A stretch of 7,922 bases of DNA, taken from positions 1 through 7,922 of the forward strand of contig ONPH01000051.1 of assembly GCA_900319655.1 (NCBI GenBank), in the 5' to 3' direction. The notes under the pieces are model-generated. The model did not search any database. It was not told where the DNA came from and worked only from the letters and a program-made list of their open reading frames with translations. Positions 1-4,970 of the stretch are shown here, piece after piece. The translations under genes and the position numbers were made by a program. The stretch's first letter is position 1. Every line of letters begins with the position of its first letter. Source of the stretch: an uncultured Eubacteriales bacterium (GTDB taxonomy: Bacteria > Bacillota > Clostridia > Oscillospirales > Acutalibacteraceae).

Positions 1-316
1 TTCTCCTGATTGACGGGTAGAGCCTGTCGGCAAAAAGCTCGTAGCACTTTGCGCAGCCTACCTGACCTGATTTTGCGATTTCGGCGTAGGTGCTGCCGCA
101 GAACTCACAGCGCGTTGCCTGGGTTCTCGCAGGTAAGACGTTGCCGAAAAAGCTGCCTAAAAATCCCGAAAACTCGTTTTCAAAATCCGAAAATACATTT
201 GTGTAGCCCATCTTCTGAGCGCAGTCCGAGCAAAGGTCGTACTCCTTAAACTCGCCGTTTACAATAGTTTTTACATGTGTGTTGGCGTTATCCGCGCCGC
301 ATTTTTGACATTTCAT
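1..316 (-). CDS. mcsA: McsA, zinc-binding activator of the McsB arginine kinase (N-terminal part, runs off window)
   Basis: Only the first 105 codons lie in the window; the reading frame is open to base 1 on the minus strand. The translation starts MKCQKCGAD and carries two pairs of CxxC motifs: C3/C6 with C29/C32, then C70/C73 with C88/C91. This four-CxxC layout is the zinc-binding half of McsA; the C-terminal UVR (UvrB/UvrC-type) motif known from the family would lie beyond the edge and cannot be seen. McsA activates the protein-arginine kinase McsB, which marks proteins for ClpCP degradation and inactivates CtsR. The ATG at 316 has an excellent AGGAGG (324-329) seven bases upstream. The gene follows ctsR by 90 bases on the same strand, matching the usual ctsR-mcsA-mcsB-clpC order, so mcsB and clpC are expected to the left. 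No separate promoter is evident, so it is probably transcribed from the ctsR promoter. Confidence 0.9.
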   Translation of the reverse strand, partial: MKCQKCGADNANTHVKTIVNGEFKEYDLCSDCAQKMGYTNVFSDFENEFSGFLGSFFGNVLPARTQATRCEFCGSTYAEIAKSGQVGCAKCYELFADRLYPSIRR

Positions 317-334
317 AAAACTTCCTCCTAAAAC

Positions 335-349
335 CAAAATTTCATTTTG
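335..349 (-). other. Small hairpin just upstream of the mcsA ribosome binding site
   Basis: CAAAAT at 335-340 and ATTTTG at 344-349 form a 6-bp perfect stem with a 3-base loop, five bases before the AGGAGG of mcsA as read on the minus strand. It lies between the palindrome doublet and the ribosome binding site. It may only shape the mRNA leader; no function can be assigned from sequence. Confidence 0.4.
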
Positions 350-350
350 C

Positions 351-394
351 AGGGGCGGTCATTGACCGCCCGCGGGCGAGCACTGCTCGCCCCT
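351..394. repeat. Doublet of perfect GC-rich palindromes between ctsR and mcsA
   Basis: Two perfect 19-base palindromes lie side by side. GGGCGGTCA (353-361), T, TGACCGCCC (363-371) is followed after GC by GGGCGAGCA (374-382), C, TGCTCGCCC (384-392). The outer ends also match each other inverted, AGGGGCG (351-357) against CGCCCCT (388-394), so the whole block can fold as one cruciform or as two hairpins. The composition is much more GC-rich than the flanks. There is no T-run after it on the minus strand, so it is not a standard terminator. It resembles the short palindromic intergenic repeats (REP/mini-MITE type) of Clostridia; that family link is inferred. It could act as an mRNA stabiliser or processing site between ctsR and mcsA. 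Confidence 0.7.
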
Positions 395-406
395 ACAGCA
401 TAATGA

Positions 407-859
407 TTACGTATTCGTCGCCAGCAGCATATTCTTGAACAAATCAGCCCTTAGAATGTCGCGGTTTTCCTGCTCGACAGACCTCAATGAGCTGTCTGAC
501 AGCGCCGCGGCTATCACCTTGGCGATATCCATCTCAAGCACGTGAGCCGAGAGCATATTATTGAGCATAGCCTCAGCCGTCGCCTTGTCAAGGCTTTTGC
601 CTACGGAGTTGACGATGTGCATTACCGTAGTGCCCCTGTCCATTTTTACGCGGCTTATTCTGATGTAGCCTCCGCCTCCGCGGCGGCTCTCGACAATATA
701 TCCCTGCTCCGGTGTGAAGCGTGACGTAATAACATAATTAATCTGGCTGGGAACGCATCCCAAGTCGCCTGCCAGCTCGTTGCGCTTAATTTCTGCGCTT
801 CCGTTTTGCTCGTCCAACATTTCAAGAATGTACTGAGCTACCAAGTCGCTCATCCTCAT
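407..859 (-). CDS. ctsR: CtsR, class III heat-shock transcriptional repressor
   Basis: The 150-residue product matches CtsR along its whole length (B. subtilis CtsR is about 154 residues). It has an N-terminal helix-turn-helix with the family signature CVPSQINYVI (35-44), and a winged-helix tip SRRGGGGYIRI (58-68) whose arginines and glycine run read the operator. A C-terminal helical dimerisation half follows, the target for McsB arginine phosphorylation and ClpCP turnover. CtsR represses its own operon and clp genes at tandem GGTCAAA heptamers, and such boxes are present in its own promoter (905-937). Start choice: the ATG at 859 lies 8 bases after GAGG, whereas an in-frame TTG at 865 would be only 2 bases from it; an ATG at 853 is a second option. 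It is the first gene of the ctsR-mcsA unit. Confidence 0.95.
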   Translation of the reverse strand: MRMSDLVAQYILEMLDEQNGSAEIKRNELAGDLGCVPSQINYVITSRFTPEQGYIVESRRGGGGYIRISRVKMDRGTTVMHIVNSVGKSLDKATAEAMLNNMLSAHVLEMDIAKVIAAALSDSSLRSVEQENRDILRADLFKNMLLATNT

Positions 860-891
860 TTCCAAAACCTCTTTTCTTTGAGCTTGATTAT

Positions 892-920
892 ATTATAGCG
901 GCAAGGTCAGAGAAAGTCAA
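892..920 (-). promoter_or_regulatory. Sigma-A-type promoter of the ctsR operon
   Basis: Reading the minus strand, TTGACT (915-920) is followed after exactly 17 bases by a perfect TATAAT (892-897). Transcription should start near 885, giving a leader of about 25 bases before the ctsR ATG. The -35 hexamer lies inside a CtsR box, so bound repressor would block RNA polymerase directly. Confidence 0.85.
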
Positions 921-937
921 AGTCAGAAAAAGTCAGA
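905..937 (+). promoter_or_regulatory. Tandem CtsR operator boxes over the ctsR promoter
   Basis: The plus strand reads GGTCAGA (905-911), 3 bases, AGTCAAA (915-921), then AGTCAGA (921-927), 3 bases, AGTCAGA (931-937). Each pair has the 10-base period of the CtsR consensus (RGTCAAA-N3-RGTCAAA), and the two boxes share one base. They cover the -35 element and upstream flank. The first box is closer to consensus; the second has G for A at the sixth position of both heptamers. This fits direct autorepression of ctsR. Confidence 0.8.
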
Positions 938-1008
938 TTTTTCTGCATTATCTCTTGAATTCTCGCAAATCCTCGCTTATTCTCCCGAATACTGATTTTT
1001 AAAAGTTT

Positions 1009-1042
1009 TTTGACTTTTTTTGACCTTTGAAAAAATTTGACT
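1009..1042 (-). promoter_or_regulatory. Second, oppositely oriented pair of CtsR-like boxes upstream of ctsR
   Basis: On the minus strand the heptamers are AGTCAAA (1042-1036), TTTCAAA (1032-1026), GGTCAAA (1025-1019) and AGTCAAA (1015-1009). They form two adjacent 17-base boxes with a 10-base period. GGTCAAA is a perfect consensus heptamer. The orientation is opposite to the promoter-proximal pair, about 70 bases away. No promoter is visible next to this cluster, so it may be an auxiliary operator; the region is A/T-rich, which lowers certainty for the TTTCAAA heptamer. Confidence 0.6.
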
Positions 1043-1059
1043 TTTTGCTTGGTTTTTAC

Positions 1060-1093
1060 GCAAAGAAAAGCGGCAGGCTCTCGCCTGCCGCTT
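1060..1093 (-). terminator. Rho-independent terminator of the zinc-ribbon gene
   Basis: AAGCGGCAGGC (1068-1078) pairs perfectly with GCCTGCCGCTT (1083-1093) around a 4-base loop. On the minus strand the stem is followed by TTTTCTTTG, a terminating T-rich run; on the plus strand no T-run follows. It lies about 40 bases after the stop of the zinc-ribbon gene and separates that gene from the ctsR control region. Confidence 0.88.
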
Positions 1094-1132
1094 ACAGTAG
1101 CTAATTAAAAAATTAATAAAAAATAAAATTAA

Positions 1133-1414
1133 TTACTCAGCATCTGTCTTTCTTTTTGCAAAACATTCGCTGCAGTAATAGCTTTTGCCTTCCATCGGCT
1201 TAAACGGAATTCTCGCAGGACCACCGCACTCTGCACAGGTGGTATCAAAAAACTCGCGTCCTGCTTTAGCGGCGTTCTTGCGTGCCTGTCTGCAATCCTT
1301 GCAGCGCTGGGGCTCATTTTCAAAGCCCTTTTCGGCATAGAACTCCTGCTCACCGGCAGTAAAAACAAATTCGTTTCCGCATTCTTTGCAAATTAATGTC
1401 TTGTCCTCAAACAT
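1133..1414 (-). CDS. Small double zinc-ribbon protein of unknown function
   Basis: The 93-residue product begins MFEDKTLICKECGNEF and is of a type widespread in Firmicutes annotated only as zinc-ribbon domain-containing protein. It has four CxxC pairs: C9/C12 with C38/C41, and C60/C63 with C81/C84, so two zinc ribbons in tandem are expected. The block FTAGEQEFYAEKGFENEPQRC (18-38) is typical of the family. There is no signal peptide or membrane segment, so it is probably cytosolic; binding to nucleic acid or to the transcription/translation machinery is a guess from the fold. The ATG at 1414 lies 9 bases after AGAGG. It follows the sigma-factor gene by 68 bases with only a short GC hairpin (1452-1465, GCGA tetraloop, no T-run) between them, so read-through from the sigma promoter is possible. 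A strong terminator follows it. Confidence 0.85.
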   Translation of the reverse strand: MFEDKTLICKECGNEFVFTAGEQEFYAEKGFENEPQRCKDCRQARKNAAKAGREFFDTTCAECGGPARIPFKPMEGKSYYCSECFAKRKTDAE

Positions 1415-1482
1415 TGCGCATTACCTCTTTTCGGTTATAATTTGCCCGTTTGCGGATCGCTCCGCTTAATGCTCAGCAAAAA

Positions 1483-2064
1483 CTAACGCAGCTTTTGAAT
1501 CTTTCTCCTCGCTCTTTGCAGGGAATTGTCAACTGACTTTTCGGAAATTCCCAGCCTTTGGGCGATAGCGCTGTAACTCAGACCATCGGTATAGAGCATC
1601 AATACCTCAAGCTCCTTATTGCTCAGAATCCCCCTAAGCTTTTGCATCAAAAGATTAATCTGCTCCTTGAGCATTATCTGTTCCTCGGGCGAACGGGACA
1701 GATCAACAACTTCGCTGTCAAGCGTGTCAAGCTCAACTATTGCCGACAGAGGTACGCTTTTTTTTGCGTTTTGCCTGCGTATAATGGAGATAAACCTTCG
1801 CTCAGCCACCAGCGAAACGTAGCTCTTAAAACTCATACCCCCGTCGGGATTATAAGTTTTTGCTGCGTACAGAAGGCCCATCAACCCCTCCTGAACAAAG
1901 TCGTTTTGCTCGTAGCCTTGTGCCGAATACTTGCGCGCAATAGAGGTTATTATGCCGAGATACCGCAAAACAAGCTCGTTAAACGCCGCTTCGTCACCGT
2001 TTTTTGACAGCACTGCGAGAGCATCGTCGGAAAAAGTGCCGAAAGAGTATTTTGCAAAGTTCAC
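1483..2064 (-). CDS. SigH (Spo0H)-like RNA polymerase sigma factor
   Basis: This 193-residue sigma-70 family protein has region 2 at about 55-97, including DFVQEGLMGLLYAAKTYNP, then FKSYVSLVAERRFISIIRR, which matches the -10 recognition helix of Bacillus SigH. A short linker with VPLSAIVELD (104-113) is also SigH-like. Region 4 has the helix-turn-helix LSYSAIAQRLGISEKSVDNS (162-181). There is no region 1.1 or 3 as in SigA. It is about 25 residues shorter than B. subtilis SigH (218), mostly at the N-terminus and end of the protein. SigH drives early sporulation and competence genes in Bacillus; the same role here is inferred. The start is GTG at 2064, 7 bases after an AGG of a GAGGTG site; no ATG fits as well. 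It diverges from the comM gene and lacks the yacP/rpmG-secE-nusG neighbours normally seen around sigH, so it may be a relocated sigH or a paralogue. Confidence 0.85.
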   Translation of the reverse strand: MNFAKYSFGTFSDDALAVLSKNGDEAAFNELVLRYLGIITSIARKYSAQGYEQNDFVQEGLMGLLYAAKTYNPDGGMSFKSYVSLVAERRFISIIRRQNAKKSVPLSAIVELDTLDSEVVDLSRSPEEQIMLKEQINLLMQKLRGILSNKELEVLMLYTDGLSYSAIAQRLGISEKSVDNSLQRARRKIQKLR

Positions 2065-2099
2065 TTTTTCACCTCATAACACTTATGCTCTACAACAAT

Positions 2100-2128
2100 A
2101 TAATACAATATTTTATCAGCTGTGTCAA
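2100..2128 (-). promoter_or_regulatory. Promoter of the SigH-like sigma gene
   Basis: On the minus strand a perfect TTGACA (2123-2128) and TATTAT (2100-2105) are separated by 17 bases. Predicted transcription start is near 2093, leaving about 30 bases of leader before the GTG start. This is a sigma-A-type promoter, so basal transcription of the sigma gene does not appear to need the sigma factor itself. Confidence 0.8.
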
Positions 2129-2221
2129 TGTGCATTTCACATTTTTGTATATGTGCAACATAAAAATCAAAAAATTTATGCAAATTACACATAGTTTTTG
2201 GCAGTTTTTGTAATTTTTATA
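2129..2221. other. A/T-rich divergent spacer with repeated ATGTGCA
   Basis: Between the sigma promoter and the comM promoter the DNA is strongly A/T-rich. ATGTGCA occurs at about 2128-2134 and again near 2151-2157, roughly two helical turns apart, and TATGTG/CACATA forms a loose inverted pair across about 2149-2192. These could be regulator sites placed between the two divergent promoters, but no known operator is recognised and chance is likely in sequence this biased. Confidence 0.2.
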
Positions 2222-2250
2222 TTGTAAAATATTGCATTATGTGTTATTAT
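2222..2250 (+). promoter_or_regulatory. Probable promoter of comM
   Basis: TTGTAA (2222-2227) and TATTAT (2245-2250) are 17 bases apart, giving 4 of 6 and 5 of 6 matches to the sigma-A consensus. The start would be near 2257, about 30 bases before the comM ATG. It is weaker than the divergent sigma promoter. Confidence 0.5.
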
Positions 2251-2286
2251 AAGTGTATAGTTAAAAATGCCCATAAGGAGGACGGT

Positions 2287-3813
2287 ATGGTCTTTAGATG
2301 TTTAAGCTTCGGAATAGACGGAATTGACGGTTTTAAGGTTGAGGTTGAGGCTTCTTCTACGATGGGTTTGCCGCAGATTGACATTGTCGGACTTCCCGAC
2401 GCGGCGGTTAAGGAGAGCAAGAACAGAGTTCGAAGCGCTCTGAAAAACAGCGGAATTACCCTGCCGTCAAGCCACATCACCGTAAACCTCGCCCCTGCCG
2501 ATATCAAGAAGGAAGGCTCGCATTACGACCTGCCCTTGGCGGTTGTGCTGATGCAGTTAAGCGGTAATCTCAAAAAGAATATTTCAGAGCAAGCATTCAT
2601 CGGAGAGCTGTCGCTAAGCGGAAAAATCCGCAGGGTAAACGGCGTTTTGCCGATGGTGATCAAGGCGCGCGAGCTCGGCGTTAAAAAGATTTTTGTGCCT
2701 GTTGAAAATTCGGGCGAGGCGGCTGTGGTAGACGGAATTGACGTTTACTGCGCGAAGAACCTGATTGAGCTTATGAATATTCTCAACGAGGACGAAGTTG
2801 CCGAAAAGCAGACTTCAAACAGCGTTAAAGCCGAGCACGGAAAGGAGCTTATGCCTGATTTTTGTCAGGTAAAAGGTCAGTATGAAGCAAAGCGCGCGCT
2901 TGAAATTGCCGCGGCAGGCGGTCACAACGTTCTGCTTATCGGCCCTCCCGGCTCGGGCAAAAGTATGCTTGCAAAGCGCATGCCGTCGATTTTGCCGGAT
3001 ATGACGTTTGCCGAGATGATTGAGGTGACAAAGGTGCACTCGATTGCAGGCAGGCTGAAAAGCGACGGACTTGTAAAAACCAGACCGTTTTCTTCACCTC
3101 ACCACAGCGTAACTCCGGTCGGCTTGGGCGGCGGCGGTTCGGGCACGATCAAGCCCGGCGAGGTGTCGCTCGCGCATCACGGCGTGCTGTTTTTGGACGA
3201 GCTTCCCGAATTTTCAAGACAGGCGCTTGAGGTGCTCAGACAGCCGATTGAGGACGGAAAAATCACGATTTCGCGCTCGGGACAGACAAAGTCCTTCCCC
3301 TGCTCGATTATGGTTATCGCCGCGATGAACCCGTGTCCGTGCGGATATTACGGCGACGGCACGAGCCGCTGCACCTGCTCGGAAAATAAAATTAAGCGCT
3401 ACTTAAACCGCGTGTCCGGCCCTCTGCTCGACAGGTTTGACATCCAGATAGAGGTTCCTGCAGTGAAGTTTAAGGAGCTCAGGGACAACGCCGACTGCGA
3501 GATGTCGGAGGATATTAAAAAGCGTGTTGAAGCGGCGAGGGAAATTCAGCGGAAGCGTTACAGCGGAACGAATACTCCCGGCAACGCGAAGGTCACCGAG
3601 GAGCAGTTTGAAAAGTACTGCGTAATCGACAAGGAAGCCGAGCAAACGCTTAAAACCGCGTTTGAAACCCTCGGCTTTACCGCGAGAGCGTACAACCGCG
3701 TGCTGAAGGTCGCGCGTACCATCGCGGATTTGGACGGCGGGGAAATCATCAATTCAAGCCATGTTCTGGAAGCGATTCAGTACAGAAGCTTGGATAAAAA
3801 ATATTGGAAATAA
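2287..3813 (+). CDS. comM: YifB/ComM family Mg-chelatase-like AAA+ ATPase
   Basis: The 508-residue product has the full YifB/ComM architecture. An N-terminal ChlI/Lon-like domain begins FRCLSFGIDGIDG and contains the signature GLPQIDIVGLPDAAVKES. A central AAA+ domain has Walker A GPPGSGKS (219-226), Walker B LFLDE (301-305) and LLDRFD (380-385). A C-terminal helical lid contains ARAYNRVLKVARTIADLDG. It also has the family's cysteine pairs CPC (350-352) and CTC (362-364) in the MNPCPCGYYGD segment. ComM in naturally competent bacteria is a hexameric branch-migration helicase acting in DNA uptake recombination; in organisms without proven competence the role is less certain. The ATG at 2287 is chosen because AAGGAGG (2275-2281) lies 5 bases upstream; an in-frame ATG at 2239 overlaps the promoter and lacks a site. 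The gene stands alone, divergent from the SigH-like gene, a suggestive competence pairing. Confidence 0.93.
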   Translation: MVFRCLSFGIDGIDGFKVEVEASSTMGLPQIDIVGLPDAAVKESKNRVRSALKNSGITLPSSHITVNLAPADIKKEGSHYDLPLAVVLMQLSGNLKKNISEQAFIGELSLSGKIRRVNGVLPMVIKARELGVKKIFVPVENSGEAAVVDGIDVYCAKNLIELMNILNEDEVAEKQTSNSVKAEHGKELMPDFCQVKGQYEAKRALEIAAAGGHNVLLIGPPGSGKSMLAKRMPSILPDMTFAEMIEVTKVHSIAGRLKSDGLVKTRPFSSPHHSVTPVGLGGGGSGTIKPGEVSLAHHGVLFLDELPEFSRQALEVLRQPIEDGKITISRSGQTKSFPCSIMVIAAMNPCPCGYYGDGTSRCTCSENKIKRYLNRVSGPLLDRFDIQIEVPAVKFKELRDNADCEMSEDIKKRVEAAREIQRKRYSGTNTPGNAKVTEEQFEKYCVIDKEAEQTLKTAFETLGFTARAYNRVLKVARTIADLDGGEIINSSHVLEAIQYRSLDKKYWK

Positions 3814-3820
3814 AACTTTT

Positions 3821-3979
3821 ATACTAATATCCAATAAAGCCCTTTAACATCTATCGCGGTAAATTCCGCATAACTGCGTTGTCGTCCTTGCAAGGCGTCA
3901 GCCTTGCGGCGTCCTCCGCCTTGTTCTGCAAAATTTTCCGCTGACATCTGTTTTAAAGCGTTTTAATGGAAATTAGTAT
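3821..3979. repeat. 159-bp MITE-like element with imperfect terminal inverted repeats
   Basis: The left end ATACTAATATCCAATAAAG (3821-3839) matches the reverse complement of the right end, ATACTAATTTCCATTAAAA. Similarity continues inwards through CTTTAA and a CA..AT block for about 30-40 bases. The interior has a perfect hairpin GCAAGGC-GTCA-GCCTTGC (3890-3907), a GCGG/CCGC hairpin (3856-3869), and GC-rich CTCCGCC-type stretches, so the whole strand can fold into a long branched structure. No open frame of note lies inside and no transposase is present. There is no clear target duplication beyond the A/T-rich flanks. It starts 7 bases after the comM stop. The form fits a non-autonomous miniature inverted-repeat element common in intergenic spaces; identity with a named family is not claimed. 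Confidence 0.7.
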
Positions 3980-3981
3980 TA

Positions 3982-4016
3982 CAGGGACGGTTCATTACGG
4001 GCTGTCCCTGCTGTTT
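3982..4016 (+). terminator. Probable terminator after comM
   Basis: CAGGGAC (3982-3988) pairs with GTCCCTG (4004-4010) around a 15-base loop and is followed by CTGTTTTTTG, with a T-run on the plus strand. It abuts the right end of the inverted-repeat element. It is the only terminator-like structure between comM and the next promoter. The long loop makes it less than ideal, and the AGGGACGGTTC wording resembles a repeated palindrome seen in many Clostridia, so it may be a repeat fragment doing double duty. Confidence 0.55.
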
Positions 4017-4047
4017 TTTGCCCTGAATAATCCAACTCAAATAAAGG

Positions 4048-4076
4048 TTTACAAATACTAAATATAATGGTATAAT
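4048..4076 (+). promoter_or_regulatory. Promoter of the DUF1858-trmK-nif3 operon
   Basis: TTTACA (4048-4053) and a perfect TATAAT (4071-4076) are separated by 17 bases; a second TATAAT-like site sits at 4063-4068. Transcription should begin near 4083, so the leader is about 37 bases long. Confidence 0.8.
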
Positions 4077-4085
4077 ATTGGGTAG

Positions 4086-4100
4086 ACCACAAAATGTGGT
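4086..4100 (+). other. Hairpin at the 5' end of the DUF1858 operon mRNA
   Basis: ACCACA (4086-4091) and TGTGGT (4095-4100) form a perfect 6-bp stem with a 3-base loop within a few bases of the predicted transcript start, followed by TATTTTT and then the ribosome binding site. A 5'-terminal stem of this kind often protects mRNA from decay. It is too short and weak to call an attenuator. Confidence 0.4.
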
Positions 4101-4119
4101 TATTTTTGGAGGTGTTGTT

Positions 4120-4314
4120 ATGGAAATAACAAAAAATTCTATCATCGGTGACGTGCTTGATCAGCACCCCGAGACAGCTCAGATTTTTTTGAGCATCGGT
4201 ATGCACTGCCTCGGCTGCCCCGCTTCAAGAGGCGAGACAATTGAGGAAGCCTGCATGGTTCACGGCGCAGACGCCGACGCGCTTGTTGAGGCAGTTAACG
4301 CGGCTGTTAAATGA
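4120..4314 (+). CDS. DUF1858 redox-disulfide domain protein
   Basis: The 64-residue product is a single DUF1858 domain (also described as the hybrid-cluster-protein-associated redox disulfide domain). The diagnostic core is IGMHCLGCPASRGETIEEAC, with the CxxC pair C30/C33 after a predicted helix and a third cysteine at C45. The fold is helical and cytosolic, with no signal or membrane segment. Family members occur alone or fused to hybrid cluster proteins and other redox enzymes in anaerobes; the reaction is not established. The ATG at 4120 has GGAGG (4108-4112) seven bases upstream; an earlier in-frame ATG at 4078 would start upstream of the predicted mRNA 5' end. Its stop overlaps the trmK start as ATGA, so trmK translation is coupled to it. 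It is the first gene of the operon. Confidence 0.88.
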   Translation: MEITKNSIIGDVLDQHPETAQIFLSIGMHCLGCPASRGETIEEACMVHGADADALVEAVNAAVK

Positions 4315-4970
4315 TAACCCTTGACAGCCGGCTGAGCCTGTGCGCGTCATTTGTGCGGCAGGACAGCAAGCTTGCGGACATAGGCACAGACCACGCATAT
4401 TTGCCTGTGTGGCTGTGCCAAAACGGCGTCTGCAAAAGCGCCGTAGCCGCCGACATTAACCCCGAGCCACTCAGCCGCGGACAGCTTACTATTGCTCAGG
4501 CAGGGCTTGAGGATAAGGTAAAAACCAGACTGAGCGACGGTCTTAAAAGCATTTCGGCGGACGAAGCCGACGACATTGTTATCGCGGGTATGGGCGGCGA
4601 GCTCATCGCGAAAATCATACTTGAATGCGAATATTCGCGCGATAAAGACAAGCGCTTTATTTTGCAGCCGATGACCAAAAGCGAGCTGTTGATTGAAAGG
4701 CTCTGCCAAAACGGTTTTGAAATTTTAAGTCAGGACTGCTGTGTGGCTTCAAACAAATGCTACACCGTCCTGCTGGTACAATACAGCGGTGAAAAGCGCG
4801 CCTACAGCGAGGTATATCCCTACATTTGCGAGCTTAAGCCGAAGGAAAACGAAACGCATCTTCGATTTATAAAAGCCCACATTGAGAGGCTTTTAAAAAA
4901 GGCTAACGGAGACGCGGGCTTTGCTGTGCTCGCGGAAAAATTAAAGGAGAGTATTTATGGCGACTGTTAA
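4311..4970 (+). CDS. trmK: tRNA (adenine(22)-N1)-methyltransferase TrmK
   Basis: The 219-residue product is a class I SAM-dependent methyltransferase of the TrmK (YqfN) family, which makes m1A at position 22 of tRNA in Gram-positive bacteria. The SAM-binding motif I is ADIGTDHAYLP (22-32), motif II acidic residue sits in AADIN (46-50), and the catalytic-loop region is VIAGMGGELI (90-99), followed by FILQPM (116-121). A C-terminal helical extension (about 170-219) is the coiled-coil-like tail of the family. Length is close to B. subtilis TrmK (about 238). The ATG overlaps the DUF1858 stop by four bases and no ribosome binding site is near, so translation likely depends on termination of the upstream gene. 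Its own end overlaps the Nif3-like gene by 14 bases; a trmK-nif3 pairing is common in Firmicutes. Confidence 0.92.
   Translation: MITLDSRLSLCASFVRQDSKLADIGTDHAYLPVWLCQNGVCKSAVAADINPEPLSRGQLTIAQAGLEDKVKTRLSDGLKSISADEADDIVIAGMGGELIAKIILECEYSRDKDKRFILQPMTKSELLIERLCQNGFEILSQDCCVASNKCYTVLLVQYSGEKRAYSEVYPYICELKPKENETHLRFIKAHIERLLKKANGDAGFAVLAEKLKESIYGDC

Noticed and set aside
10..249. Plus-strand open frame opposite mcsA
   Set aside because: Arg/Ser-rich translation with no family resemblance; the minus strand encodes a clear McsA with four CxxC motifs.
351..394. Palindrome doublet read as a terminator of ctsR
   Set aside because: No T-run follows on the minus strand, and termination there would silence mcsA, which belongs to the same operon in relatives.
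860..865. TTG start for ctsR at 865
   Set aside because: It lies only 2 bases from the GAGG; the ATG at 859 has an 8-base gap and gives the usual CtsR length.
892..1042. CIRCE/HrcA operator or CRISPR-like repeats upstream of ctsR
   Set aside because: No TTAGCACTC-type inverted repeat is present. The repeats are 7-base heptamers with 10-base period, which fit CtsR and are far too short for CRISPR.
1452..1465. GCGGA/TCCGC hairpin as a terminator after the sigma gene
   Set aside because: The stem is only 5 bp and is followed by AAACGGGC rather than a T-run on the minus strand.
1558..2007. Plus-strand open frame opposite the sigma factor
   Set aside because: Low-information translation, no start signal, and fully covered by a well-matched sigma factor on the minus strand.
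2239..2286. Upstream ATG giving comM 16 extra residues
   Set aside because: It sits in the predicted -10/transcription start area and has no ribosome binding site; the ATG at 2287 has AAGGAGG at good spacing and fits family length.
3821..3979. Riboswitch or small RNA gene after comM
   Set aside because: No recognised riboswitch core and no promoter at its edge; the matching inverted ends fit a miniature element better, although a secondary RNA role is not excluded.
4078..4119. Earlier ATG for the DUF1858 gene
   Set aside because: It lies upstream of the predicted transcript start and before the GGAGG that fits the ATG at 4120.
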